From: Rhinopithecus roxellana
Taxonomy: Eukaryota > Chordata > Mammalia > Primates > Cercopithecidae
Direction of reading: 5' to 3'
Length of the DNA stretch: 64,000 nt
Assembly (NCBI RefSeq): GCF_007565055.1
Contig: NC_044560.1
Coordinates: 83,023,295 to 83,087,294 of the forward strand
In this document: positions 11,378 to 23,098 of the stretch, piece by piece
Layout of the letters: the number at the start of each line of letters is the position of its first letter
How positions within the stretch are numbered: the stretch's first letter is position 1
Made by a program: the position numbers and the translations under genes
Notes under the pieces: model-generated
The model's input: only the letters and a program-made list of their open reading frames with translations
What the model was told of the DNA's origin: nothing
Database searches by the model: none

Positions 11378-11719
11378 AAGAATAGCTGCTCATCGGCCGG
11401 GCGCGGTGGCTCAAGCCTGTAATCCCAGCACTTTGGGAGGCCGAGGCGGGCGGATCACAAGGTCAGGAGGTCGAGACCATCCTGGCTAACACAGTGAAAC
11501 CCCGTCTCCACTTAAAAAATACAAAAAATTAGCCGGGCGAGATGGCGGCGCCTGTGGTCCCAGCTACTCGGGAGGCTGAGGCAGGAGAATGGCGTGGACC
11601 CGGGAGGCGGAGCTTGCAGTGAGCTGAGATCCGGCCACTGCACTCCAGCCTGGGCGACAGAGCGAGACTCCGTCTCAAAAAAAAAAAAAAAAAAAAAAAA
11701 AAAAGAATAGCTGCTCATC
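11378..11719 (+). mobile_element. AluY with 17-bp target-site duplication
   Basis: Full-length near-consensus copy at 11395-11702 with a 28-nt A-tail, flanked by 'aagaatagctgctcatc'. Confidence 0.93.
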
Positions 11720-12046
11720 CATTCAAGTTTGATCGTGAGATTGCAGCAATTCAATCACATTTTCAGTTATCTAGTTATCACATTTTCACTTCTAGTTATC
11801 TTGCTGTTTCCACCCCATCTGCAGTGATTTGCTCCATTGAAGGCTTGAACCTCTTAAAGTCATCCATGAGAGTTGGTATCAGCTTCTTCCAAACTCTTAT
11901 TTATGATGATATTTTGACCTCACATGGATCGTAAATGTTTTTATAAGACCTGAAAGTTGAAATCACTCCTTAATTCATACAGAATGGATGGATTCTGTAT
12001 GGCTACAGAATGGATGTTGTGTTAACAGGCAGGAAAACAACATTAG

Positions 12047-12650
12047 GCCTGGCATGATGGCTCACACCTGTAATCTCAGCACTTTGGGAGGCCAAGGTGG
12101 GCAGAACACCTGAGGTCAGGAGTCCGAGACCAGTGTGGCCAACATGGTGAAACCTTGTCTCTAGTAAAAATACAAAAAAATTAGCTGGGCATGGTGATGT
12201 ATGCCTATAATCCCAGCAACTCTGGAGGCTGAGGCAGGAGAATCACCTAAACTTGAGAGGTAGAGGTTGCAGTGAGCTGAGATCATGCCACTGTACTTTA
12301 GCCTGGGCACAAACTGAGACGTCGTCTCAAAAAAAAGAGGCCGGGCGCGGTGGCTCAAGCCTGTAATCCCAGCACTTTGGGAGGCCGAGACGGGCGGATC
12401 ACGAGGTCAGGAGATCGAGACCATCCTGGCTAACACGGTGAAACTCCGTCTCTACTAAAAAAATACAAAAAAACTAGCCGGGCGATGTGGCGGGCGCCTG
12501 TAGTCACAGTTACTCGGGAGGCTGAGGCAGGAGAATGGCGTAAACCCGGGAGGCGGAGCTTGCAGTGAGCTGAGATCCAGCCACTGCACTCCAGCCTGGG
12601 CGACAGAACGAGACTCCGTCTCAAAAAAAAAAAAGAAAAGAAAAGAAAAC
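12047..12650 (+). mobile_element. Older Alu followed by AluY
   Basis: 12047-12338 is an older copy and 12340-12645 a young AluY inserted at its A-tail. 'aaaacaacatta' lies on both sides of the pair. Confidence 0.88.
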
Positions 12651-12767
12651 AACATTAATCCCATTGTATATCTCCATCAGAGCTCTTGGATGAACAGGTA
12701 CATGCTCATTGAACAGTAATATTTTGAAACCTTTTCTGAGTAATAGGGTTCAACTATGGGCTTAAAA

Positions 12768-13110
12768 TATTCAGTAAATCGGCTGGGCGCAGTGGCTTGT
12801 GTCTGTAATCCCAGCACTTTGAGAGGCCAAGGTGGGCCAGATCACCTGAGGTCAGGAGTTCAAGACCAGCCCACCCAACATGGCAAAACCCTGTCTCTAC
12901 TAAAAATACAAAAAATTAGCCTGGCGTGGTGGCGGACACCTATAATCCCAGCTACTCGGGAGGCTGAGGCAAGAGAATCACTTGAACCTGGGAGGTGGAA
13001 GTTGCAGTGAGCTGAAATCGTGCTGCTGCACTCCAGCCTGGGCAAGAAGAGCAAAACTCTTGTCTCAAAAAAAAAAAAATGTATATATATATATATATAT
13101 TCAGTAAATC
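12768..13110 (+). mobile_element. Alu with (TA)n tail
   Basis: A + Alu at 12781-13079 whose A-tail runs into an alternating TA tract (13083-13100). 'tattcagtaaatc' flanks it. Confidence 0.88.
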
Positions 13111-13483
13111 AGGCTGTAAACAGATGTGCTGTCATCCAGGCTTTATTGTTCCACTTATAAAGCATAAACACAGTGGATTCAGCATACATTTTAAGCTTCT
13201 GAGATTTTCAGAATGGTAATTGAGCATTGGCTTCAACTTAAAGGCCCCAGCTATGTTAGCCCATAACAAGAGAGTCAGCCTGTCATTTGAAGCTTTGAAG
13301 CCAGGCATTGACTTCTCTCTAGCTATAAAAGTCCCAGATGACATCTTCCTCCAGTGAAAAGCAGTTTCTTCTACATTGAAAACCTGTTGGCTAGTGTAGC
13401 CACCTTCATCAGTGATCTTAACTAGATCTTCTGGATAACTTGCTGTAGCTTCTACATCAGCACATGCTGCTTCACCTTGCACT
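13099..13483 (-). pseudogene. Tigger1 transposase, catalytic-domain remnant
   Basis: An open stretch of 116 codons in reverse, followed further into the element by Alus. Residues include FNVEETAFHW, REKSMPGFKASNDRLTLLL and KLKPMLNYHSEN, the DDE-type catalytic region shared with the domesticated relatives TIGD1 and JRK. The family has Asp in the motif NVDET as I recall; here it is Glu (NVEET), which would damage the first catalytic acid. The N-terminal DNA-binding domain region is broken by Alus at 13,484-15,333. Not expected to be functional. Confidence 0.85.
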
Positions 13484-14962
13484 TTTTTTGAGACAGTGTC
13501 TCACTCTGTCACCCAGACTGGAGTGCAGTGGCACCATCTTGCCTCACTGAAACCTCTGTCTCCCGGGTTGAAGCAATTCTCATGCCTCAGTCTCCTGAGT
13601 AGCTGGGATTATTGGCGTGCGCCACCATGCCCAGAAAATTTTTGTATTTTTAGTAGAGACAGGGTTTCACCATGTTGGCCAGGCTGGTCTTGAACTCCTG
13701 ACCTCAAGTGATCCGCCCACCTTGGCCTCCCAAACTGCTGGGATTATAGGCATGAGCCACTGCGCCTGGCCTCACTTTTTTTTTTTTTTTTTTTTTTTTG
13801 AGACGAAGTCTCTGTCGCCCAGGCTGGAGTGCAGTGGTGCAACCTCGGCTCACTACAAACTCCGCCACCTGGGTTCACGCCATTCTCCTGCCTCAGCCTC
13901 CCGAGTAACTGGGACCACAGGTGCCCGCCACCATGCCTGGGTAATTAATTTTTTTTTTTTTTGTATTTTTAGTAGAGATGGGGTTTCACCGTGTTAGCCA
14001 GTATGGTCTCGATCTCCTGACCTTGTGATCCACCCATCTCGGCCTTCCAAAGTGCTGGGATTACAGGCGTGAACCACCACGCCCGGCCTTTTTTTTTTTT
14101 TTTTTTTTTTTTTAAGATAGGGTTTTTCTCTGTCACCCAGCCTGGGGTGCAGTGGCAAAATAGCACACTGTAACCTCTAATTCCTGGGTTCAAGGGATCC
14201 CCCCAGGTCAGCCTTCCAAGTAGCTGGGGACTACAGATGTGTGCCACCACACTCAGCCAATTTTTAATTTTTGTGAGACAGTGTCTCACCATGTTGCCCA
14301 GGCTGGTCTTCAAGTCCTATCCTTAAGTGATCCTTCTTCCTTAGCCTCTGAAGCCACTGGGATTATAAGCATGAGTTACTGAGTTTGCCTCCACATTGAT
14401 GGCTTCTTTCTTTAAATCCTTTTTTTGAGATGGAGTCTTAGTGTTGCCCAAGCTGGAGTGCAGTGCCACGATCTCAGCTCACTGCAACTTCTGCCTCCCA
14501 GGTTCAAGCGATTCTCCTGCCTCACCCTCCCAAGTAGCCAGAATTACAGGTGCCTGCCACCACATCTGGCTAATTTTTGTATTTTTAGTAGATACAGGGT
14601 TTCACCATGTTGGCCAGGTTGGTCTCGAACTCTTGACCTCAGGTGATCCACCTGCCTCAGCCTCCCAAAGTGCTGGGATTATAGGCATAAGCCACGGCGC
14701 CCAGCTCTTAAACCTTATGAACCAGTATCGTTAGAACCTAGCTCTGGATTAGGCTTTGGTTTAAGGGAATATTGTGGCTGACTTGATCTTTTGTCGAAAC
14801 CACTAAAAGTTTCTCCATATTGGCAGTAAGGCTGTTTTTAAGACGGGGTTTCGCTCTGTTGCCCAGGCTGGAATGCAGTGGCCCTATTTTGCCTCACTGT
14901 AAGCTCTGCCTCCTGGGTTCATGCCATTCTCCTTCCTCAGCCTCCTGAGTAGCGCCCAGACG
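13484..14962 (-). mobile_element. Five Alus in reverse, one truncated
   Basis: 13484-13772, 13773-14087 (Y-like with long T-run), 14088-14395 (old), 14420-14708, and a left-arm-only fragment at 14836-14962 ending at 'agtagcgcccagacgg'. Tigger1 sequence separates the last three. Confidence 0.82.
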
Positions 14963-15042
14963 GTTTTTTTTTTTTCTTTTTTGTTTTAAACATTTGTGTG
15001 TTCACTGGACTAGTACTTTTCGTTTCCTTCAAGATCTTTTCC

Positions 15043-15733
15043 TGGTCGGGTACAGTGGCTCACGCCTGTAATCCCAACACTTTGGGAGGCTGAGGTAGGC
15101 AGATCACCTGAGGTCGGGAGTTCAAGACCAGCCTGACCAACATGGAGAAATCCTGTCTACTAAAAATACAAAATTAGCCGGATGTGGTGGCACATGCCTG
15201 TAATTCTAGCTACTTGGGCTACTTGGGAGGCTGAGGCAGGAGAATCTCTTGAACCCAGGAGGTGGAGGTTGCAGATCACACCATTGTACTCCAGCCTTGG
15301 AAACTCCTTCTCAAAAAAAAAAAAAAAAAAAAAACAAAACTTTTCCTTTGCATTCACAGCTTTGCTAATTGGTGCAAGAGGCGTAGCTTTCAGCATATCT
15401 TGGCTTTTCTTTTTTTTTTTTTTTTTTTTTTGAGACGGAGTCTTGCTCTGTCGCCCGGGCTGGAGTGCAGTGGCCGGATTTCAGCTCACTGCAAGCTCCG
15501 CCTCCCGGGTTCACGCCATTCTCCTGCCTCAGCCTCCCGAGTAGCTGGGACTACAGGCGCCCGCCAGGTCGCCCAGCTAGTTTTTTTTTTTTTTGTATTT
15601 TTAGTAGAGACGAGGTTTCACCATGTTAGCCAGGATGGTCTTGATCTCCTGACCTCGTGATCCGCCCGTCTCGGCCTCCCAAAGTGCTGGGATTACAGGC
15701 TTGAGCCACCGCGCCCGGCATATCTTGGCTTTT
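15043..15733. mobile_element. Alu (+) and AluY (-)
   Basis: 15043-15333 is an older + copy. 15404-15718 is a young - AluY flanked by 15-bp duplications 'catatcttggctttt' (15394-15408 and 15719-15733). Confidence 0.9.
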
Positions 15734-16199
15734 CGACATGCCTTCCTCACTCAGGTTAATCATTTCTAGCTTTTGACTTAATGTGGAGACAATGCAACTG
15801 CCCCTTTCAGTTGAACACATGGAGGCCATTGTAGGGTTATTAATTAGCCTCATTTCAATATTGTTGTATCTCAGGGAATAGGGAGGGAGAAAGACTGGAA
15901 TGGCTGGTTGGTGGAGCAGTCAGAACATACACAATATTTATCAATTAAGTTCTCCATCTTATATGACCATGGCTCATGGCACCCCAAAACAGTTGCAATA
16001 CTAGCATCAAATATCACTGATCACAGATCGCCATAACAGATAAAACAATAAGCAAAAGTTTGAAATATTACGAGAATTACCAAAATGTGGCACAGACACA
16101 AAGTGAACACATGCTGCTGGAAAAATGGCACCAATAGACTTGCTTAACGTAGGATTGCCACAAACCTTCAATTTGTTTTTTTTTTAAAAAACATACATT

Positions 16200-16341
16200 G
16201 GCCGGGTATGGTGGCTCACGCCTGTAATCCCAACACTTTGGGAGGCTAAGGCAGGCGAAACTCTTGAGCTCAGCAGTTTGAGACCAGCCTGGGCAACATA
16301 GTGAGACCCTGTCTCAAAAAACAAACAAGCAAACAAACAAA
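16200..16341 (+). mobile_element. Alu left monomer (FLAM-like)
   Basis: 'ggccgggtatggtggctcac' to 'gagaccctgtctcaaaaaac', one arm only, about 140 bp with a CAAA-rich tail. It lies 30 bp before the Tigger1 right end. Confidence 0.82.
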
Positions 16342-16599
16342 CTACACACTATCTGTGAATCACAGTAAAATGAGGTATGCCTGTACTTTATATGTTCGCT
16401 TAATTCTCAGATTCTCATGTTTTAGTTGAGAGAAACAAAGGATGGAGAGGTTTCAGTAACTTGGGCAAATTCATAGCTAATACATGGAAGAGCCACTTAC
16501 GCAGTATGATTCTAATCAAAATATGGGCTGTTTGTACATAAGCATTCCTGAAGTAACTAAAGCAGTCTCTTCCCCATGCCACCCATCCTTTCCTATGGA

Positions 16600-16948
16600 A
16601 ATCTCACCTGTTTTTATTTTCTTTTTCTTTTTCTTTTTTTTTTTTAATTTGAGATGGAGTTTCACTGTTGTTGCCCAGGCTGGAGTGCAGTGGTGCAATC
16701 TCCGCTCACCACAGTCTCTACCTCCTGATTCAAACGATTCTCCTACCTCAGCCTCCTGAGTAACTGGGATTACAGGCATGCACCACCACGCCTGGCTAAT
16801 TTTTTGTATTTTTAGTAGAGATGGGGTTTCACCATTTGGTCAGGCTGGTCTCGAACTCCCAACCTCAGGTGATCCGCCCGCCTCGGCCTCCCAAAGTGCT
16901 GGGATTATGGACATGAGCCACCGTGCCTGGCCATCTCACCTGTTTTTC
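16600..16948 (-). mobile_element. Alu with target-site duplication
   Basis: Reverse copy at 16630-16932, flanked by 'atctcacctgttttt'. Confidence 0.88.
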
Positions 16949-17170
16949 AAGATCTAATTTAAATGCTGCCTCCTTCATGAACCTTTCTGAAATACTTTAT
17001 GCCTTCCAATTTGGAAATGAACTCTCCTAAATTCTATAGCACTTTGTTCTTACTTTTTTTTTTTTTAGATGGTCTCGCTTTTTCTCCCAGGCTGGAGTGC
17101 AGTGATGTGCCCTTTTCACATCCTTTTTTTCTATTACAGTTATTTCATTCCATGTTATTAGTTTTTCAAC
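16946..17170 (-). repeat. L2-like sequence with small Alu fragment
   Basis: 'aaatgctgcctccttcatga' resembles the L2 3' region in reverse. A 54-bp Alu head fragment lies at 17055-17108. Confidence 0.45.
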
Positions 17171-17955
17171 CAGTTACTTACTCTACATAACCTCATTTTC
17201 TCATCTTTAAAATAGGTATAGGTTAGGTGCAGTAGCTCACACTTGCATTCCTAGCACTTTGGGAGGCTCAGGAAGGAGGATCGGTTGAGGCAGGGAGTTC
17301 CACACTAGTCTGGGCAACATGGCAAAACCCCCATCTCTACAAAAAAAATAGGTGGGCTTGGTGGGATGTGCCTGTAGTCCCAGCTACGTGGGAGGCTGAG
17401 GCAGAAGGATTGTTTGAGCCTAGGAGCTTGAGGTTGCAGTGAGCTATATGATCTCACCATTGTACTGTAGCCAAAGTGACAGAGCAAGACCTTGTCTTTA
17501 AAAAATAAAAATGAGGCCGGGCGCGGTGGCTCAAGCCTGTAATCCCAGCACTTTGGGAGGCCGAGACGGGCGGATCACGAGGTCAGGAGATCGAGACCAT
17601 CCTGGCTAACACGGTGAAACCCCGTCTCTACTAAAAATACAAAAACTAGCCGGGCGAGGTGGTGGGCGCCTGTAGTCCCAGCTACTCGGGAGGCTGAGGC
17701 AGGAGAATGGCGTGAACCCGGGAGGCGGAGCTTGCAGTGAGCTGAGATCTGGCCACTGCACTCCAGTCCGGGCGACAGAGCGAGACTCCGCCTCAAAAAA
17801 AAAAATAAATAAATAAAAAAAAATAAAAATGAAATAAAATAGAGATAATAGGATTGTTACAGGAATTCAATGAGGTAATGCCTGTAAAGCATTTTAGCTT
17901 GGTGCTTAGCACATAGTAAGTACTCAATAAGTGATAATTAATAGCTGTTAGTCAC
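17170..17955. mobile_element. MIR (-) split by two + Alus
   Basis: MIR pieces at 17170-17215 (cattttctcatctttaaaat) and 17831-17955 (gcacatagtaagtactcaat). Between them are an AluJ-like copy at 17216-17510 and a young AluY at 17515-17815. Confidence 0.8.
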
Positions 17956-18005
17956 TTAGTAGACAAAGTACTTCCTGAGTGTCAAGCCTATATATATATT
18001 TCTTT

Positions 18006-18301
18006 TTCTTTTTTTTTTTTTTTTTAAGACAGTCTCACTTTGTCACCCTAGCTGGAGTGCAATGGCCTATCTCAGCTCACTGCAACCTCCAGCTCCTGGG
18101 TTCAAGCTATTCTCCTGCCTCAGCCTACTGAGTAGCTGGGATTACAGGCATCCACCACCATGTCTGGCTAATTTTTGTATTTTTAGTAGAGGTGGGGTTT
18201 CACCATGACCAGGCTGGTCTCAAACTCCTGACCTCAGGTTATCTGCCTGCCTTGGCCTCCCAAAGTGCTGGAATTATAGGCATGAGCCACCACACCCAGC
18301 C
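18006..18301 (-). mobile_element. Alu
   Basis: Full-length older copy in reverse, T-run to 'ccaccacacccagcc'. Confidence 0.9.
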
Positions 18302-18384
18302 AGGCCCTATATTAAATATAAAGTTAAATTAACTAGTCTTTGTTTTTGAGGGGAGGACAGAAACATATTGTGAATACTTGTCAG

Positions 18385-18545
18385 AAATTCATACTTTTAG
18401 GACCAGGCAGACAGCAGTTAATTTCAGCAAATAGATTAAGTGCCCACTATGTGCCAGGGACTTTTCTAGGCCCTGGAAATACAGTGATTGACAGAACAGA
18501 CAAAACCTCTTTCTGGTGAAGTCCCAGATTTTATATCCTAGTGAA
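18385..18545 (+). repeat. L2-like 3' fragment
   Basis: 'gcccactatgtgccaggga' and 'ctaggccctggaaatacag' are typical of the L2 3' region. Diverged. Confidence 0.5.
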
Positions 18546-18720
18546 TAATTTTATGAAATAAACCAAAGGGAGACTGGTTGATGAACATGACAGCCCTATT
18601 TCCTGGCTGCTGAGCTCCAGCCAACTGTTGCCATGGGGAAATATGGTTCTAGTGTTGTCGTATTGCATGATTTCCCATCCTTTCCACAATTCCTCTCCCT
18701 CTTGAAGCTGGAAATCTGGA

Positions 18721-18998
18721 TTTTTTTTTTTTTTTTTTTTTGAGACGGAGTCTCGCTCTGTCGCCCAGGCTAGAGTGCAGTGGCGCGATCTCAGCTCATT
18801 GTAACCTCTGCCTCCTGGGTCCAAGCAATTCTCCTCTCTCAGCCTCCCGAGTAGTTAGGATTACAGGTGCTCACCACTGTAATTTTAGTAGGTTTCACCA
18901 TATTGACCAGGCTGGTCTCAAACTCCTGACCTTGTGATCCACCTGCCTCAGCCTCCCAAAGTGCTGAGATTACAGGCGTGAGCTACCACGCTTGGCCT
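18721..18998 (-). mobile_element. Alu with internal deletion
   Basis: The middle linker is shortened ('accactgtaattttagtagg'). The short repeat 'ctggattt' on both sides may be the target duplication. Confidence 0.87.
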
Positions 18999-19207
18999 GG
19001 ATTTATAAATAATACTTACTGCTTTGTAAAGGTTACAGGCCAACTTTCAAAATCTGAAAACATTAACAAAAGATATTTGAAGCCAAATATAGCCTGAGAA
19101 TTGTATGTTTTATTTGCAGATGTTACTTCAATCAGTATACCGTATATTTTGTGAAATGTTACGTAGTCTATGTGTTTTACAACATTGTATGTATTTTTTA
19201 AATGTTA
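18999..19207. other. Unique intron sequence
   Basis: AT-rich, no repeat family or conserved element recognised. Confidence 0.4.
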
Positions 19208-20145
19208 ATTTTTTTTTTTTTTTTTTTTTGAGACGGAGTCTTGCTCTGCCACGCAGGCTGGAGTGCAGTGGCGCAATTTTGGCTCACTGCAACCCCCGCC
19301 TCCTGGGTTCAAGTGATTCTCCTGCCTCAGCCTCCAGAGTAGCTGGGATTACAGGCTTGGGCCACCATGCCTGCCTAACTTTTTTTGTCTTTTTAGTAGA
19401 GACAGGATTTCACCATGTTGGCCAGGCTGGTCTCGAACTTCTGACCTCAGACAATCCATCTGCCTCAGCCTCCCAAAGTGCTGAGATTATGGGCTTGAGC
19501 CACCGCACCCAGCCAATTAATTTTTTAAAAATTTATTTATTTTTTATTTATTTTTTTGAGATGGAGTATTGCTCTGTCACCCAGGCTGGAGTGCAGTGGC
19601 GTGATCTCAGCTCACTGCAACATCCGCCGCCTGGGTTCAAGAGATTATCCTGCGTGAGCCTCCTGAGTAGCTGGAATTACAGGCGCCCACCACCACACTC
19701 AGTTAATTTTTTGTATCTTTAGTAAAGATGGGGTTTCTCCATGTTGGCCTGACATTTAGAACACCTGACATCAGGTGATCTCCCTCCTCGGCCTCCCAAA
19801 GTGTTGGAGTGTTGGGATTACTACTACACCCAGACAGAGTTCCTTTTTTTTTGTTTTTTTGAGACAGAGTCTTGCTCTGTCACCCAGGCTGGAGTGCAGT
19901 GATGCGATCTCAACTCACTGCAACCTCCACCTCCTGGGTTCAAGCATTCAAGCTATTCTCCTGCCTCAGCCTCCTGAGTAGCAGAGATTACAAGCATGTG
20001 CCACCATGCCCAGCTAATTTTTGTATTTTTAGTAGAGATGGGGTTTCAGCATGTTGTCCAGGCTGGTCTAGAATTCCTGACCTCAAGTGATCTGCCTCCC
20101 TCGGCCTCCCAAAGTGATTACAGGCATAAGCTACTGCTCCTGGCC
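19208..20145 (-). mobile_element. Three consecutive Alus in reverse
   Basis: 19208-19514, 19552-19835 (end damaged: 'ttactactacacccagac') and 19845-20145. All are older AluS/J-like. Confidence 0.87.
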
Positions 20146-21480
20146 GTAACTAGGAGCTTGTTAAGTAATGTGGTAGTCCTGGCAGGAGACGATGGCAGCA
20201 GCTGAGATGGTAATAGTAGGGAATAAGAGAGTTAGGAATTTGAATCATCAGGACTTGGTTATTGATTTCATCTGGTGGCTGAAGCCAAGAAAAAAATTAA
20301 GCATGACTCCTGTGCCTGTTGCCTTGAGAGCAGAATGGATAGTGATGCTGTTAATTGAGATGAATTTAAATTTGTGCATTTTAAGGATTCTCTGACCTCC
20401 AGGGAAGTTGTCCAAAAATCAATTGAATATAGAAGTCTGGAGCTCAAGAGTGTGAGGCCTGGGAATCGAGATAGAGGTTTGATCGTCTATTTATCTCTTT
20501 ATATGGCAACTAAAACTATGGAGTGATTCATAACACTCAGGAAAAATGTGATGAAAGCTGGGCTAAAAAGCTGGCCAAGGTAGATCAGCTGTGATGTGCA
20601 GAAAGGAAGGAAACATCAGTCAGAACTAAAAAAAAAACAAGGAGTGCTTGGTGTCATAAAAGCCAAGAGAAAGAGGCCAGGTGTGGTGTCTCATGCCTGT
20701 AATCCCAGCACTTAGGTAGGCCAAGATGGGTGGATCACCTGAGGTCAGGAGTTCAAGATCAGCCTGGCCAACATGGTGAAAACCCAGCTCTACTAAAAAT
20801 ACAAAACTTAGCCAGACGTGGTGGTGCATGCCTGTAATCCCAGCAACTGAGGCAGGAGAATCACTTGAATCCGGGAGGCAGAGGTTGCTGTGAGCTGAGA
20901 TCACACCACTGCCCTCCAGCCTGGGCAACACAGCAATGCTCTGTCTCAAAAAAAAAAAAACCAAGAGAGGCTGGGCACGGTGGCTCACACCTGTAGTCCC
21001 AGCACTTTGGGAGGCCGAGGTGGGGGGATCACCTGAGGTCAGGAGTTCAGGACCAGCCTGGCCAACATGGTGAAACCCCATCTCTACTAAAAATACAAAA
21101 ATTAGCCAGGTGTGGTAGCAGGCGCCTGTAATCCCAGCTACTTGGGAGGCTGAAGCAACAGAATCGCTTGAACCCAGGAGGCAGAGGTTGCAGTGAGCCG
21201 AGATTGTACCATTGCACTATATCCTGGGGGACAAGAGCGAGACTTTGTCTCAAAAACAAACAAACAAACAAACAAGCCAAGAGAAAGAGAGTATTTCAAA
21301 AATAAGGAAATGGTTGTCAGGATTGAGTGCTGCCAAGAGAACAAGCATTAAAAAAAAAAAGGACTGAAAGTATCTATTGAATTTAGCGTCATGTGCTTGG
21401 TAAGTGGCCTTTACAAAGACAGTTTTGATGGCATGGAAGTGAATTGGAGTAAGCTAAGAAATGAGAGAGGAGAGGACTGG
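20146..21480 (+). mobile_element. L2 LINE split by two Alus
   Basis: L2-like text at 20146-20660 (agaagtctggagctcaagag) and 21277-21480 (caggattgagtgctgccaag) is in consistent + order. Alus at 20676-20960 and 20969-21275 interrupt it, with copies of 'ccaagagaaagag' around and between them. Confidence 0.65.
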
Positions 21481-21928
21481 CACAGTGGCTGATGCCTGTA
21501 ATCCTAGCACTTTGGGAGGCTGAGGTGGGAGGATCACTTGAGGTCAGCAGTTTGAGACCAGCATGTGCAACTTAGCGAGACACTGTCTCATTTTTAAAGA
21601 AAAAAGAAAAGAGAAGAGGTAAACTGTTTTAAGAAGTGTGGGTGGGCTGGGCGCGGCGGCTCATGCCAGTAATCTCACACTTTGGGAGGCTGAGGCAGAC
21701 AAATCACCTGAAGCTGGAAGTTCGAGACCAGCCTCACCAACACAGAGAAACCCCGTCTGTACTAAAAATACAAAAAATTAGCCGGGCGTGGTGGTGCATG
21801 CCTGTAATCCCAGCTACTCAGGAGGCTGAGGTAGGACAATCGCTTGAACCCAGGAGGCGGAGGTTGCCATGAGCCGAGACCATGCCATTGCACTCCAGCC
21901 TGGGCAGCAAGAGTGAAACTCAAAAAAG
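21474..21928 (+). mobile_element. Alu left monomer and full Alu
   Basis: 21474-21612 is a left-arm-only copy. 21646-21928 is a full Alu with a very short tail. The gap 21613-21645 looks like L2 continuing (ctgttttaagaagtgtgg). Confidence 0.8.
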
Positions 21929-22390
21929 TTTGGGTGTAAGGAGGAAAAAGGCAGTTTGATGAGGCTCTTGTAACATCTAGGCAAGAGAATATGAAGACCT
22001 AAATTCATTCAGTGGCAGTAGGAATGGAGAAAAAGAGACAGAGTCCAGAAATAATTAGGAAATAAAGCCAGTCATTCTTAGTGGTTGGATGTGGGGTGAG
22101 AGTTAAGGGAAACAGAACTGTCAAAGATAATTCCCATGTTTCTGGGTTGAAAAACTTTGAAGGTATTAGTACAGAACACTAATCCAGTGTTTCTCAGTGT
22201 TGTTTCTCAAAATTTTTTTTAATCACCTTCCTAAGGAGCCTTTTTAGACCTTTTTCCCCCTAATGTACCTGTCCTATGAAATATTAATACCGAGATAAAC
22301 TATATCTTTTTATATACTTTGTGCTTTATACATAAGAGTAAGTGTACAATTCAGTTTTTATTCAGTGCATGTTTAAGAAAGACGAAACAG
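21929..22390 (+). repeat. L2-like fragment then unassigned sequence
   Basis: 21929-22165 resembles another L2 segment (gtggttggatgtggggtgag, cccatgtttctgggttga). 22165-22390 is AT-rich and unassigned. Confidence 0.45.
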
Positions 22391-23067
22391 GACGGGGCAT
22401 GGTGGCTCATGCCTGTAATCCCAGTACTATGGGAGACTGAGGTGGGTGGATTGCTTGAGGTCAGGAGTTCGAGACCAGCCAGGACAACATGGTGAAACCC
22501 CATCTCTACTAAAAATACAAAAATGAACTGGGCGTGGTGGCGTGCATCAGTAGTCCTAGCTACTCAGGAGGCTGAGGCAGGAGAATTGTTTGAACCCGGG
22601 AGTCAGAGGTTGCAGTGAGCCGAGGTTGAGGTTGTGCCACTGCACTCTATCCTGGCGACAGAGCAAGACTCCGTCTCAAAAAAAAAAGAATGACTAAACA
22701 AAATTTTTGGGTTAGGCTCAAACTCCTGAGCACTTTGAGAGGCTGAGGAGGATCACTTGAGCCTGGGAGTTTGAAACCAGCCTGAGGCCGGGCGCGGTGG
22801 CTCAAGCCTGTAATCCCAGCACTTTGGGAGGCCGAGACGGGCGGATCATGAGGTCAGGAGATCGAGACCATCCTGGCTAATACGGTGAAACCCCGTCTCT
22901 ACTAAAAAATACAAAAAACTAGCCGGGCGACGAGGCGGGCGCCTGTAGTCCCAGCTACTCGGGAGGCTGAGACAGGAGAATGGCGTGAACCCGGGAGGCG
23001 GAGCTTGCAGTGAGCTGAGAGCCGGCCACTGCACTCCAGCCTGGGCAGCAGAGCAAGACTCCGTCTC

Positions 23068-23098
<31 letters not shown>

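Larger units (their letters stand above)
8942..16383 (-). mobile_element. Tigger1 DNA transposon, full length, filled with Alus
   Basis: This is a pogo-class (Tc1/mariner superfamily) transposon. The left end 'gaggcatacttcagag' and right end 'gaggtatgcctg' are inverted terminal repeats, and TA flanks both (8940-8941, 16384-16385). Tigger1 text appears in order between Alus: 8942-9130, 9420-9640, 10250-10365, 10657-10700, 11303-11393, 11705-12046, 12650-12780, 13099-13483, 14396-14419, 14709-14835, 14963-15042, 15334-15408, 15719-16199, 16342-16383. The intact family is about 2.4 kb, so some 18 Alus have roughly tripled it. The transposase gene runs on the - strand and is dead. Orientation is given by that gene. 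Confidence 0.92.
8870..16540 (+). repeat. MIR split by Tigger1
   Basis: 'cttgctatgtgctaggtact' then 'cttctaag' at 8,910-8,939 and 'ctttatatgttcgcttaatt' from 16,386 are adjacent parts of one MIR. It continues with 'agttgagagaaacaaagg' and 'gtaacttgggcaaattca'. The Tigger1 sits exactly between the two halves. Confidence 0.75.

Noticed and set aside
19105..19722. Longest open frame in the window, 205 codons
   Set aside because: It spans two adjacent Alus and their T-runs; no start context, no homology other than Alu.
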